A stretch of DNA of 64,000 nt from Bradyrhizobium guangzhouense (GCF_004114955.1 NZ_CP030053.1:4092001-4156000); one strand, 5' to 3'; counted from the first letter of the stretch, positions 1 to 8,359 are shown. The notes: generated by a model from the sequence alone, not told the origin. Translations and numbers: made by a program.

Positions 1-2
1 CG

Positions 3-254
3 GATGCGACAATCGACCTGCTCATCACCGATGTCGGCTTGCCCGGCGGCATGAACGGCCGCCAGCTCGCGGATGCGGCGCGTCTCACGCGCCCCGAACT
101 GAAAGTTCTGTTCATCACGGGCTATGCGGAGAACGCCATCATCGGCAACGGACAGCTCGCGCCCGGTATGCAGGTGCTGACGAAGCCGTTCGTGGTCGAG
201 GCGCTGGCGAGCCGGGTCCTCGACATGATCAAGGATGGAGCCGGAAAGGCCTGA
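3..254 (+). CDS. Response regulator receiver domain, C-terminal end (5' partial)
   Basis: The reading frame is open from the left edge of the window and ends at TGA 252-254, so only the last 83 codons are present. They show the phosphoacceptor strand LLITDVGLPGGMNG, with the conserved Asp in ITD, the Thr-containing strand VLFITGY, and the invariant Lys in VLTKPF. These are the Asp, Thr and Lys of a CheY-like receiver domain. The protein ends about 20 residues after the Lys, so the receiver is the C-terminal domain. This arrangement is common in hybrid histidine kinases, and the 'MNGRQLAD' loop is typical of them, but the rest of the gene lies outside the window. A stand-alone receiver cannot be excluded. 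Confidence 0.85.
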   Translation, partial: DATIDLLITDVGLPGGMNGRQLADAARLTRPELKVLFITGYAENAIIGNGQLAPGMQVLTKPFVVEALASRVLDMIKDGAGKA

Positions 255-260
255 CGGCGC

Positions 261-446
261 TCAGCTGTGCGCCGGGCCGCGCATGATTTTCATGGCATCG
301 GCGATGTGACGCCATTCCTTGGCTTCGTCAGCCTCCCCGCGCCCCTCGCAGGCCTGCGCCTGCTCGGCAGCCTTGGCGATCGCCGCGAAACCATGCTGTT
401 CCAGCATCTGTCGGGCGACGGTGTGAACCTGGACCTCGGACATCAT
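261..446 (-). CDS. Small conserved hypothetical protein (61 aa)
   Basis: This short protein begins at a double ATG (444-446 and 441-443). A GGGAGAG ribosome-binding site lies just upstream, which decides the start; the frame is open further upstream but has no good start signal there and would overlap the amide hydrolase gene. The product is polar and helical, with no signal peptide or membrane segment. Residues such as TVARQMLEQHGFAA and EADEAKEWRHIADAM suggest a two-helix protein. I do not recognise a named family. It runs in the same direction as the upstream amide hydrolase gene and starts about 100 bp after it, so the two may be cotranscribed. Confidence 0.65.
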   Translation of the reverse strand: MMSEVQVHTVARQMLEQHGFAAIAKAAEQAQACEGRGEADEAKEWRHIADAMKIMRGPAHS

Positions 447-544
447 GGGCGCTCTCCCGTTTGCGGACACCGCGGCGCCCGGCTCGGCGCTCCGCGGCTC
501 GCTGATAACGATCTCGCCGCGCTGCCCGTTCCGCCCGCAGTCGA

Positions 545-1618
545 TCACATCGGCAGTCCCAGGAACTTGAACGGCTCGGCCTCGCGGAAGCTAGCGGTCG
601 CATCGCCGGCAAAGGTGTGATCCTGATCCGGGCCGAGATCGAGCTTTTTCACCTTCCCCGTTTGCGGCGAGAAATCGACCCTCTTGAGATCGACCCAGAA
701 CGTGTTCGGCGTCAGCACCGACTCGAAGAAATAGAGCTTTCGCTGGTGATCGGCGACGGTGCGCCAACGGGTCGACGAGATGTTCGGCTGGTCCGGCGTC
801 GTGATGCCGAACGGCACCGAAGTGTTGCGGATCACGCTGAACACGGCGGCGAGCGCGCGGTCGGGGTTTTCGTCCTTCGGGATCGCGTCGACGTAGAACG
901 AGGCGCGCGCGAAGCGGTCGGAGGCGCGGTTGGTGCCGGGCAGAAACACGGTGCCGCCGATCTGCTTCCAATAGGCATTGAGCGCGAGCTGCTCGTCAAA
1001 GGTCGGCGAGTTCGTCATGACCTGGTATTGGCGGCCGTGGTGGATGACCTGCTTGCCCTGGATGTATTCGACGATGGCGCTGTCGCCGGTGGCATCCGAC
1101 ATCGACAGATGCAGCGTTGCGAGCCGCTTCTCGCCGGGTACGTTGTCGGTCACGATCGTGAAGGGCTCCTTGGCGAGCGCGTCCACCGCCTCCTGGACGG
1201 TCGCGAACTCGTCGAGCACATATTGCGCCCAGGCCGCGATGGTCAGGCCAGGCTTGCTCCCGTCGAACTTTGGATATTCCGATTCGACCAGCCACAGTAC
1301 GTTGGCCATCAGGCCGGCTTCGTTGAGCCCGTCGGTCGTGGAAATGTCGTAGCCCGACGCGATGACGCTGCCGTATTTCGAGGTCCAGGTCAGCGAGCTC
1401 GGTCCGACCTCGCCGCTGCGTGCCATGCCGCGCGGAAAGATCCAGAGATTGGTGGCGACGTCGCTCTTCCAGTCCATCGAACGCGCCGTGATCACCTGAT
1501 TGCCCGCGCCGAGATAAACCAGGCGCGTGCAGGCCAGCGAGATCGACGGCGCGACGGCCATCGCAGCGGCGATTGTCACGGCCAAAAAGCGATAACGGAT
1601 AGGTTGTCTCGACGGCAT
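545..1618 (-). CDS. Linear amide C-N hydrolase (choloylglycine hydrolase / penicillin V acylase family), secreted
   Basis: This is an Ntn-hydrolase of 357 residues. The start at 1618 follows a strong GGGAGGGG ribosome-binding site; the frame is open 17 codons further up but without a matching signal. A clear signal peptide (hydrophobic residues about 11-27) ends in SLA, directly before Cys30 in ACTRLVYLG. That Cys is the expected N-terminal nucleophile once the signal peptide is removed. Further family features are the RSMDW motif, the DGLNEAGL motif and the central TNSPTFDEQLALN motif with its conserved Asn. The family hydrolyses linear amides such as bile-salt conjugates, penicillin V or acyl-homoserine lactones. 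Export to the periplasm is predicted, and the substrate cannot be told from sequence. Confidence 0.88.
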   Translation of the reverse strand: MPSRQPIRYRFLAVTIAAAMAVAPSISLACTRLVYLGAGNQVITARSMDWKSDVATNLWIFPRGMARSGEVGPSSLTWTSKYGSVIASGYDISTTDGLNEAGLMANVLWLVESEYPKFDGSKPGLTIAAWAQYVLDEFATVQEAVDALAKEPFTIVTDNVPGEKRLATLHLSMSDATGDSAIVEYIQGKQVIHHGRQYQVMTNSPTFDEQLALNAYWKQIGGTVFLPGTNRASDRFARASFYVDAIPKDENPDRALAAVFSVIRNTSVPFGITTPDQPNISSTRWRTVADHQRKLYFFESVLTPNTFWVDLKRVDFSPQTGKVKKLDLGPDQDHTFAGDATASFREAEPFKFLGLPM

Positions 1619-1786
1619 GGCGGCATCCCCTCCCGAACCAGCAGGACGCGCAAGGTCCTGCCATGACAATCCAGCGTCGAGACGGAATCGGGCGAAACCG
1701 TGGTTACCTCATGCACGCAAGACAAAGGCGGCCCGCTGTGCCCAGCGGACCGCCTTCACCCACCCCAAAGTCTTCGGCCGCGCCCC

Positions 1787-2068
1787 CTACCCGACCGCCA
1801 CTTTCTTGCGCTCGAAATCGTTGGGCACCTCGATATCGACCTCGAGGGTCGAGACTTCGTCGCCCCGCTCGAGCCGGACGATCACCTTGGTCGGATCCAG
1901 CATCACGTGCTTGGAGACGACAGCCAAAATTTCCTCACGCAGCACACCGAGTAGATCGGGCTGGCCGCGCATTCCGCGTTCATGGGCCAACAGGATCTGC
2001 AACCGTTCGCGAGCGACGGGTGCGGATGCCTTGTTGCCGCGGAGAAGCCGGAGCAGACCCATGCTCAT
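1787..2068 (-). CDS. minE: Cell division topological specificity factor MinE
   Basis: MinE releases MinD from the membrane by stimulating its ATPase, and so drives the Min oscillation that keeps the Z ring at midcell. The 93-residue product begins MSMGLLRLL, the amphipathic membrane-targeting helix. It continues with the anti-MinCD segment (ASAPVARERLQILLAHER) and a C-terminal topological-specificity domain (EEILAVVSKHV...VEVDIE-like strands). The start at 2068 overlaps the minD stop codon in an ATGA arrangement, so translation is probably coupled. It is the last gene of a minC-minD-minE operon. Confidence 0.95.
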   Translation of the reverse strand: MSMGLLRLLRGNKASAPVARERLQILLAHERGMRGQPDLLGVLREEILAVVSKHVMLDPTKVIVRLERGDEVSTLEVDIEVPNDFERKKVAVG

Positions 2069-2880
2069 GCAGCCCTCCGTCGCAGCAACCGATCCATGAA
2101 GCCCTTGCGCTCGACAGGCACTTGCATGGCGACGGTTTCGCCGCACAGCCGCCTCGCCGCGTCGATATAGGCCCGCGCGGGTGCGCCTTCGGCGTTTGAG
2201 AGCGTCACCGGGGTGCCGACGTTCGAAGCGCGCAGCACGTCCTGGCTTTCGGGGATGATGCCGAGCAAGGGCGTTGCGAGGATTTCCAGGATGTCGTCGA
2301 TGGTCAGCATCTCGCCGCGCGCGGCACGCGAGGGATCATAGCGGGTGATGAGAATGTGCTTCTCGACGCGCTCGCCCTTCTCGGCCCGCACGGTCTTGGA
2401 ATCGAGCATACCGATGATGCGATCGGAATCCCGCACCGAGGAGACTTCCGGATTGGTGACGATCACGGCCTCATCGGCAAAGCGCATCGCCATCGAAGCG
2501 CCACGCTCGATGCCGGCCGGACTGTCGCAGATCACCCAGTCGAACCGGCTACGCAGATCGGCGATGACCTTGCCGACGCCCTCTTCCGTCAGCGCGTCCT
2601 TGTCGCGGGTTTGCGAAGCCGGCAGCAGCCACAAATTCTCCAGCCGCTTGTCCTTGATCAGCGCCTGCGGGAGCTTGGCCACGCCCTGCACCACGTTGAT
2701 CAGATCGAACACCACGCGGCGTTCGGCGCCCATCACGAGGTCGAGGTTGCGCAAGCCGACGTCGAAATCGACGACGACGACCTTGTCGCCGCGCTGCGCC
2801 AGCGCAGCTCCCAATGCGGCGGTCGTGGTCGTCTTGCCGACGCCGCCCTTGCCTGATGTCACGACCAGTACCTTGGCCAT
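2065..2880 (-). CDS. minD: Septum site-determining ATPase MinD
   Basis: MinD is a membrane-associated P-loop ATPase that recruits MinC and MinE. The 271-residue protein has the deviant Walker A motif SGKGGVGKTTTTA at residues 9-21, the A' motif VVVVDFDVGLRNLD, and the switch segment VICDSPAGIE. The C-terminus (GFMDRLLRRRA) is the amphipathic membrane-targeting helix. The start is set by an AAGGAGAT ribosome-binding site eight bases upstream. It lies 19 bp after minC and overlaps minE by 4 bp. Confidence 0.97.
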   Translation of the reverse strand: MAKVLVVTSGKGGVGKTTTTAALGAALAQRGDKVVVVDFDVGLRNLDLVMGAERRVVFDLINVVQGVAKLPQALIKDKRLENLWLLPASQTRDKDALTEEGVGKVIADLRSRFDWVICDSPAGIERGASMAMRFADEAVIVTNPEVSSVRDSDRIIGMLDSKTVRAEKGERVEKHILITRYDPSRAARGEMLTIDDILEILATPLLGIIPESQDVLRASNVGTPVTLSNAEGAPARAYIDAARRLCGETVAMQVPVERKGFMDRLLRRRAA

Positions 2881-2899
2881 TTCAAATATCTCCTTCTGG

Positions 2900-3598
2900 T
2901 CAGTTCAGCGCAGTAATTCGCATGGTGTTGCCCTGTAGCCAGGCCTGGGCAGGCCGGCCGCGCAAGGCGCTGTCGATGTCGTCGGCAGTCTGATAAAATC
3001 CATCGATTGCAAGCAGTTCGGCCTCGATCTTCTGGCAATAGATCCGCGCGCTCGTGTGTCCGTTCACGCCCGCCATGGCGCGGCCGCGCAGCGCGCCGTA
3101 GATGTGGATGGAGCCGCCGGCAACGACCTCGGCGCCGGAGCCGACCGAGCCCAGAATCGTGACGTCACCTTCGGGGAAGATCACGGTCTGGCCGGAACGC
3201 ACCGGACTGTCGAGCAGTAGCGAGGTTGCCTTGGTCTCGGCCTTGGTCTCCGGCTTTTTCGCCGCGGTTGGCTCGATCACGCAACTGCGCCCGCCCGACA
3301 GCAGCGGCGGCATCATGGGCGTCAGCCTCGCCTCGTCCACGCCCTCGATACCAAGCACGCGAATGTTGCGGTCCTGCAGGCTGGTGAGTAGATGGCCGAT
3401 GCCGGCCTGGCTGAGATCGACCGAGGACAGGTCGATCACCACGGGCCGACCGGAAAAGAAGCCCGGCGAACGCGCGATGGTGGTGTCGATCTCCTGGAGC
3501 CAGTCCTGGATCGGAACCGTCGGCACGAAGACGAAGGCCACATAGGAGCGCCCGCGCAGGCGCACCATTTGGCGTTGAACTTTTGCTGCAGCCTCCAT
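2900..3598 (-). CDS. minC: Septum site-determining protein MinC
   Basis: MinC is the FtsZ-polymerisation inhibitor of the Min system and acts when bound to MinD at the membrane. The 232-residue product has an N-terminal MinC_N domain (about residues 10-105). After a Lys/Thr/Glu-rich linker comes the C-terminal beta-helical domain with its glycine-rich repeat pattern, including GDVTILGSVGSGAEVVAGG, SIHIYGALRGRAMAG and the ARIYCQKIEAELLAIDG segment that binds MinD. It is the first gene of the operon. No strong ribosome-binding site is visible before the ATG at 3598. Confidence 0.94.
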   Translation of the reverse strand: MEAAAKVQRQMVRLRGRSYVAFVFVPTVPIQDWLQEIDTTIARSPGFFSGRPVVIDLSSVDLSQAGIGHLLTSLQDRNIRVLGIEGVDEARLTPMMPPLLSGGRSCVIEPTAAKKPETKAETKATSLLLDSPVRSGQTVIFPEGDVTILGSVGSGAEVVAGGSIHIYGALRGRAMAGVNGHTSARIYCQKIEAELLAIDGFYQTADDIDSALRGRPAQAWLQGNTMRITALN

Positions 3599-3710
3599 AA
3601 CGGCCGACTCGTTCCCTGTTATTGAATGGTTAACGATGCCGCCGATATGGTTAATGGCCGGTTAATTTCTCCGTGGGGTTACGTGAGTGACGAGTTAGTT
3701 GGCCCCCTCC

Positions 3711-3845
3711 CGTGTCCCGGACGCGGTGCAGCGCGTAGCGGTGCGCCGCAGAGCCGGGACCCAAACCACGCGGGTTGCTCTCGGCGAGATGGGCCCCGGC
3801 TCTGCAGCGCACCGTCAAGGGACGCTGCGCTGCGTCCGGGGCACA
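3711..3845. repeat. Dispersed intergenic palindromic repeat, copy A
   Basis: This is a 135-bp non-coding element between the substrate-binding-protein gene and minC. Outer arms (GTGTCCCGGACGC and GCGTCCGGGGCAC) are inverted relative to each other. Inner arms (GCAGAGCCGGGACCCA and TGGGCCCCGGCTCTGC) are also inverted, so the unit can fold into a nested hairpin. The same unit recurs at 13111-13243 and 57764-57893, with a half copy at 39254-39311. The rest of the 3599-3874 gap shows no gene. Confidence 0.8.
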
Positions 3846-3874
3846 AGTGGAGTGTGAGGCGACGACCGAGCCCC

Positions 3875-4879
3875 CTACTTCTTCACCTTGCTCGCGTCCA
3901 TCTTGATGGCGGGATCCAGCATCTTCGTCGTGAACGCGGTCGTCACATCGAACGGCTTCTCCATGCCGAGATAGGTCTGGACCAGCTCGTAGTCCTTCTT
4001 CATCCGCTCGCCGTCGATCCAGCCCAGACCCTTGGTGGTGGTGAACTCGTCCGTCATCAGGAACTTGATGCGCTCCCACTGGCGCTCCTGGTTCTCCTTG
4101 TCGAGACCGGAGACCTGGTCGAGCAGCGCCTTCAGGCACGGCGTGACGTCGGCAACGCAGGCGGCAAAGGCCTTCTGCGAGATGCGCACGAAATCCTCGA
4201 CGAGCTTCGGGTTCTTCTGCAAGTAAGCGCCGTTGACGATCAGCGAATTGCCGTAAGGATTGAGGCCGATGTCCTTCCAGTTGACGTAGCCGAGGTCCGG
4301 CCCGAACTCGATCACCTTCAGATCGTGCTCGTTGTAGAAGTCGCTGATGATGTCGACGGTGTGGCTCTTCAGCGCGGCGATCTTGGCGGTCGGCCCGATA
4401 TTGACGAAGCTGACGGAGTCGGGCGCGAGACCCGCCGCCTTCGCGAATGCAGGCCACATCACCCGCGAGGCATCGCCGGGCGGGTTACCGATCTTGTGGC
4501 CGGCAAAGTCCTTCGCGCCGTTCACGCCATAGCTCTTCAGCCAGTAGAAGGTCTGGCCGGTATTCGCGTAAATGCTCATCAGAGCGACGTCATCGGCGCC
4601 CTTGCTCTTGGCAACCAGCATGGTGGCGAGATCGGCGATGCCGAAGGCCGAGCCGCCGGAGCCGACCTTGGCGGCGGAGACGCCGGAGCCCTTGCCGACC
4701 TCGATGGTGAGGTCGATGCCTGATTTCTCGTACCAGCCTTGCGCCTTGGCGTAGTAGAACGGCGAATGATCGGCGGTCGGCGTCCAGTTCAGGATCAGGT
4801 TGACCGCCTCGCCCGCGCCTGCCGGGCCTACCTGCCATCCGAGCATCAGGGTTACGATCGCAGCCTGCAAACGCTTCAT
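3875..4879 (-). CDS. ABC transporter substrate-binding protein, NMT1/THI5-like (SsuA/ThiY type)
   Basis: This is a periplasmic binding protein of 334 residues. The start at 4879 follows a GAGGAGAG ribosome-binding site, and a signal peptide ends at about residue 22 (GPAGA). The body begins VNLILNWTPTADHSPFYYAKAQGWYEKSGIDLTIE, the typical opening of NMT1-like proteins that bind small organic solutes such as pyrimidine precursors, sulfonates or aromatics. It is transcribed away from a tetR gene and a permease/enzyme/ATPase operon that would complete an importer. Its promoter region holds the dyad at 4961-4978, so it is probably co-regulated with them. The solute is unknown. Confidence 0.88.
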   Translation of the reverse strand: MKRLQAAIVTLMLGWQVGPAGAGEAVNLILNWTPTADHSPFYYAKAQGWYEKSGIDLTIEVGKGSGVSAAKVGSGGSAFGIADLATMLVAKSKGADDVALMSIYANTGQTFYWLKSYGVNGAKDFAGHKIGNPPGDASRVMWPAFAKAAGLAPDSVSFVNIGPTAKIAALKSHTVDIISDFYNEHDLKVIEFGPDLGYVNWKDIGLNPYGNSLIVNGAYLQKNPKLVEDFVRISQKAFAACVADVTPCLKALLDQVSGLDKENQERQWERIKFLMTDEFTTTKGLGWIDGERMKKDYELVQTYLGMEKPFDVTTAFTTKMLDPAIKMDASKVKK

Positions 4880-4960
4880 CGCACTCTCCTCATTGCCGCG
4901 ACCCGGCTTGTCGCTACCGCCATGTGCGGCTACCAATGCAACAAGCCCGCCCTCAACTTG

Positions 4961-4978
4961 TCAACTGTTTGGTTGGAA
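4961..4978. promoter_or_regulatory. Candidate TetR operator, site 1
   Basis: The sequence TCAACTGTTTGGTTGGAA is an imperfect dyad with CAAC and GTTG half-sites. It lies directly before the tetR start codon and inside the divergent promoter region shared with the substrate-binding-protein gene. It matches the site at 5627-5644 at 13 of 18 positions, with identical half-site cores. A further half-site (TCAAC) lies just upstream. Autoregulation by the neighbouring TetR protein is inferred. Confidence 0.5.
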
Positions 4979-5626
4979 ATGCCCGCAAAACGCTCAGGCG
5001 ACACCGTGCCGCAGCGCCGCGACCCGGTCGCGACCCGCAAGAAACTGCTCACCGCGGCACGCCAGGAGTTCGCCAGGCATGGTTTTGCGGGCGCCCGCGT
5101 CGACGAGATCGCCGAGCGCGCCGGCGTCAACAAGCAGCTGGTCTATCACTATTTTGGCGACAAGGACGCGCTCTACCTCGCCGTACTCGAATGGGTCTAT
5201 GAGGACATCCGCGAACAGGAGCGCAGGCTCAATCTCGAAGGCCTGCCGCCGGACAAGGCGATCCGCCGGCTGATCGAGGCCTCGTTCGATCATCTGGCGG
5301 AAAACCCCGATTTCATCGTGCTCCTGAACGACGAGAACCGCGGCGGCGCCCGCCATGTGCGCGGCTCGACCCGGCTGGAGGCGATGCATTCGCCGCTCGT
5401 GAAGAGCGTCTCGCACATCCTCCATGAGGGCGTGCGCTCAGGGATGTTCCGCAAGGGGATCGACCCCATCCAGCTCTACATCTCGATTGCGGGCCTTTCC
5501 TATTTCTTCTTCTCCAACACGCCGACGCTGTCGGCGATCTTCGGCAAGGACCTGTCGAGCCGCACCGCCCGGCGCGCGCGCCGCCGGCATGTCGCCGATC
5601 TGGTGCTGCAGTCGCTCCGGCCGTAA
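4979..5626 (+). CDS. TetR/AcrR family transcriptional regulator
   Basis: This 215-residue regulator has an N-terminal helix-turn-helix domain (residues about 16-62). It includes the signature AGARVDEIAERAGV followed by the recognition helix NKQLVYHYFGDKDALY. The C-terminal ligand domain contains DHLAENPDFIVLLNDENR and ends in an Arg-rich stretch (RRARRRHVADLVLQ). The longer open frame upstream is discounted because it would cover the divergent promoter and candidate operator. The gene lies between the substrate-binding protein and the permease operon, and a matching dyad flanks it on each side. It is therefore the probable local regulator of the transport locus. Whether it represses and which ligand it senses are not known. 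Confidence 0.88.
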   Translation: MPAKRSGDTVPQRRDPVATRKKLLTAARQEFARHGFAGARVDEIAERAGVNKQLVYHYFGDKDALYLAVLEWVYEDIREQERRLNLEGLPPDKAIRRLIEASFDHLAENPDFIVLLNDENRGGARHVRGSTRLEAMHSPLVKSVSHILHEGVRSGMFRKGIDPIQLYISIAGLSYFFFSNTPTLSAIFGKDLSSRTARRARRRHVADLVLQSLRP

Positions 5627-5644
5627 TCAACCAGATGGTTGAAA
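5627..5644. promoter_or_regulatory. Candidate TetR operator, site 2
   Basis: The sequence TCAACCAGATGGTTGAAA contains the perfect inverted repeat CAACC-AGAT-GGTTG. It begins one base after the tetR stop codon and about 60 bp before the permease start. It shares the half-sites of the dyad at 4961-4978. It is a plausible operator for the permease operon. Confidence 0.55.
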
Positions 5645-5704
5645 CTTGCCCCAGAGACGGTTAGGCTCGGCCTGCGGCAGCGAGGCCGAAGCAACAGGGA
5701 GCGG

Positions 5705-6478
5705 ATGGTGACAGGTGGCGGAGCAAGGCCGGCGCGCAGCTTTGCGATCGTCCTGATCGTGCACCTCGCCGTGCTCGTGCTCTGGCAACTCGCGGTCGAT
5801 GCCTTCCACGTGCCGAAATTCATCCTCCCCTCGCCACTCGCGACGGTGCAGACACTGGGCACTGCAAGTTATGCCTGGGGTACCAACACGCTGGTGACGG
5901 CCATCGAGATCCTCGGCGGCTTCGCCCTCGGCGCGGTCGTCGGCGTCGCGCTCGCCGTGATCTTCAGCTGGGCGCCGCTGGTGAGCCTCGTGCTACTGCC
6001 GCTGTTCGTGACGCTGAACATGATCCCGAAGGTCGCGCTCGGCCCGCTCTTCATCGTCTGGTTCTCCTACGGCATCCTGCCGAACATCCTGATCGCCTTC
6101 AGCATCTGCTTCTTCCCGATCCTGCTCACCACCGCGCGGGGATTGCGCGAGGTCGAGCCTGACCTGCTCGACCTCGTCAAATCGCTGCGCGGCTCGCGCT
6201 GGACGCTGTTCCGCAAGATTCAGCTGCCGGGATCGCTGCCTTACGTGTTCTCCGGCATGAAGGTCGGCGCCATCCTAGCGGTCGCCGGCGCCGTCGTCGG
6301 CGAGTTCATCGCCTCCGAGCGCGGGCTCGGCTACCTCATGATCCAGGTGCAGTCCTCGCTCGACACGCCGGCGATGGTCATGGCCGTCGTGCTGCTGACG
6401 CTGCTCGGCGTCGCCCTCTACGGCCTGGTGCTCGCCCTCGAACGCATGTTCGTGGTCGGCGATGCCAGGCAAACTTGA
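5705..6478 (+). CDS. ABC transporter permease (SsuC/TauC-type, BPD_transp_1)
   Basis: This inner-membrane permease of 257 residues has about six predicted membrane segments, beginning with FAIVLIVHLAVLVLWQLAV. The EAA loop that contacts the ATPase is clear at about residues 147-180 (EVEPDLLDLVKSLRGS, followed by FRKIQLPGSLPYVFSG). The start at 5705 follows AGGGAG; an upstream TTG in the same frame lies within the candidate operator and is less likely. It is the first gene of a five-gene run ending with the cognate ATPase at 10185. With the substrate-binding protein at 3875-4879 it forms a complete importer. Confidence 0.9.
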   Translation: MVTGGGARPARSFAIVLIVHLAVLVLWQLAVDAFHVPKFILPSPLATVQTLGTASYAWGTNTLVTAIEILGGFALGAVVGVALAVIFSWAPLVSLVLLPLFVTLNMIPKVALGPLFIVWFSYGILPNILIAFSICFFPILLTTARGLREVEPDLLDLVKSLRGSRWTLFRKIQLPGSLPYVFSGMKVGAILAVAGAVVGEFIASERGLGYLMIQVQSSLDTPAMVMAVVLLTLLGVALYGLVLALERMFVVGDARQT

Positions 6479-6507
6479 AACGGCAGATTTAGCTGAAGGA
6501 CCGATCC

Positions 6508-7545
6508 ATGCTGCTCACCCGCCAGACGCTGCCGAAGACCATTCCTGATATCGCGGCCCTCGACGATCTGCTGTGCCGGCCGACGCAGGCATTGATCGAC
6601 GACCTCAAGAAGGTCGAGGGCGACATCATGATCCTCGGCGTCGCCGGCAAAATGGGCCCGACGCTGGCGGGGCTGGCGAAGGCTGCCGCACCCGATCGCC
6701 GCGTCATCGGCGTCGCCCGCTTCAGCGACGCCGGCGTCAAGGACTGGCTGCATGCGCGCGGCGTCGAGACCATCAATTGCGACCTGCTGGACGAGGCCGC
6801 GATCAACGCGCTGCCGAAGGCGCCCAACATCGTCTTCATGGCCGGCCGCAAATTCGGTGCCGAGGGCGATCTGTCGCTGACCTGGGCGATGAACGCGCAC
6901 GTCCCGGCGCTGGTGGCACAGGCCTTCCCGTCGTCGCGGATCGTCGCGTTCTCGACCGGCTGCGTCTATCCGTTCGTGCCGGTCGACGGCAAAGGCTCGA
7001 CCGAGGAGATGGCGCCGAACCCGCCCGGCGAATACGCCCAGTCCTGCGTCGGGCGCGAGCGCATGTTCGAGTATTTCTCGCACAAGTTCGGCACGTCAGG
7101 ACGGCTGTTCCGGCTCAATTATGCAATCGACATGCGCTACGGCGTGCTGCACGACATCGCCACGAAGGTGCTCAGCGGCGTGCCGATCGATGTCAGCCTC
7201 GGCCACGTCAATTTCATCTGGCAGGGCGATGCCTCCGCGCAGGCGCTGCGTTGCCTCGTCCACTGCACGTCACCGACATCGCCGATCAATGTCAGCGGGC
7301 ATGAGATCCTCAGCGTGCGCGATCTCGCGCAAAAATTCGGCGCCCGCTTCGGCCGCTCGCCGGTGCTGACCGGCAAGGAAGAGCCGACGGCCTGGCTCAC
7401 CGACACATCGAAAGCCGTCGAGCTGTTCGGCCTGCCCGTGGTCGACACCGAGCAGCTGATCGCCTGGACCGCCGACTGGGTCTCCCGCGCCATGCCGAGC
7501 CTCGGCAAGCCGACAAAATACGAGGTGCGCGATGGCCGTTATTGA
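6508..7545 (+). CDS. NAD-dependent epimerase/dehydratase-like protein (extended SDR fold), catalytic Lys absent
   Basis: This 345-residue protein has a Rossmann start after an unusual 38-residue N-terminal extension: IMILGVAGKMGPTLAG carries the GxxGxxG nucleotide-binding motif. It follows the extended-SDR pattern, with NIVFMAG, VAFSTGCVYPF (the Ser/Thr element) and the Tyr in GEYAQSCVGRE. In the usual YxxxK motif the position of the catalytic Lys is Cys (TGC codon), so ordinary hydride-transfer chemistry is doubtful. It lies in an operon with a DapA-like aldolase and an ABC importer, suggesting sugar-acid or related catabolism. No specific substrate can be assigned. Confidence 0.75.
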   Translation: MLLTRQTLPKTIPDIAALDDLLCRPTQALIDDLKKVEGDIMILGVAGKMGPTLAGLAKAAAPDRRVIGVARFSDAGVKDWLHARGVETINCDLLDEAAINALPKAPNIVFMAGRKFGAEGDLSLTWAMNAHVPALVAQAFPSSRIVAFSTGCVYPFVPVDGKGSTEEMAPNPPGEYAQSCVGRERMFEYFSHKFGTSGRLFRLNYAIDMRYGVLHDIATKVLSGVPIDVSLGHVNFIWQGDASAQALRCLVHCTSPTSPINVSGHEILSVRDLAQKFGARFGRSPVLTGKEEPTAWLTDTSKAVELFGLPVVDTEQLIAWTADWVSRAMPSLGKPTKYEVRDGRY

Positions 7546-8353
7546 CGGGCTGCCCGTGGTCAAGCTCGGCGTCGACGATGCGATCGCCGGGCTCGTGTTG
7601 TCGACGGAAGCGAAGTGGAACCAGACCGAAGAGGACTGGCGCGTCTTCCTGCACGAGGGCGTCGTGTTCGGCATCCGCAACGGCCCACTGCTCGTCGCCA
7701 CGGCCGCGCTGCTGCCCTACTCCGGCAACAACGCCTGGATCAGCATGGTGCTGGTGACATCAAGCCATCGCCGGCGCGGCCTCGCGACGCGGCTGGTCGA
7801 CGCCTGCCTTGAAACCGCACGCAGGAACGGACTGACCAGCTGGCTCGATGCGACGCCCGACGGCGCCGCCGTCTACGGGCCGCTCGGCTTCACGCCGACG
7901 CTGCAATTGCGGCGGCTGAAATTGGTCATGCCGATGCGCCTGCCCGCGCCACCGCCACCCGCCGCATCGCTCGCTACGCTCCGCACGCGGGACCTGCGCG
8001 CAACCGGTTTCGACCGCGCCGCTCTCCTGACCGCCTTTGCGCAGCGCTCCGGCTCGCGCATTGCCGCCTCACGCGGGGCGATCGCGCTGATCCGCGACGG
8101 CAGGACCGCGCGCCATATCGGCCCCCTGTTCGCAGACAATGCCGCCGACGCGCTGGCGCTGGTTCACGCGATCGCGCGATCCGAGACTGCGCCGCTGCTG
8201 ATCGATGCGGTCGCCCCACAGGCCGCATTCCTGGAAGGATTGACCGCCTCGGGCTGGACCATCGAGCGCCCGTTCCAGCGCATGCGGTTCGGCCCAGCCA
8301 CATCAGCGGGCGATGAAATGCCATTCGCCGTCGCCGGCCCCGAATTCGGATAG
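7532..8353 (+). CDS. GNAT family N-acetyltransferase-like protein
   Basis: This 273-residue protein overlaps the end of the epimerase-like gene by 14 bp, so translation is likely coupled. The N-terminal half has the GNAT core: NAWISMVLVTSSHRRRGLATRLVDACLE contains the acetyl-CoA-binding R/Q-x-x-G-x-G/A pattern as RRRGLA, and YGPLGFTPT is the usual C-terminal strand region. The second half (from about residue 140) is an additional domain, possibly a second degenerate GNAT fold. It is part of the transporter and DapA-like operon. Its acceptor substrate is unknown. Confidence 0.8.
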   Translation: MAVIDGLPVVKLGVDDAIAGLVLSTEAKWNQTEEDWRVFLHEGVVFGIRNGPLLVATAALLPYSGNNAWISMVLVTSSHRRRGLATRLVDACLETARRNGLTSWLDATPDGAAVYGPLGFTPTLQLRRLKLVMPMRLPAPPPPAASLATLRTRDLRATGFDRAALLTAFAQRSGSRIAASRGAIALIRDGRTARHIGPLFADNAADALALVHAIARSETAPLLIDAVAPQAAFLEGLTASGWTIERPFQRMRFGPATSAGDEMPFAVAGPEFG

Positions 8354-8359
8354 GACATC

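Noticed and set aside
1617..2199. Plus-strand open frames across minE/minD and 617-1666
   Set aside because: They are antisense to minE, minD and the amide hydrolase and follow their codon pattern in GC-rich DNA, with no ribosome-binding sites.
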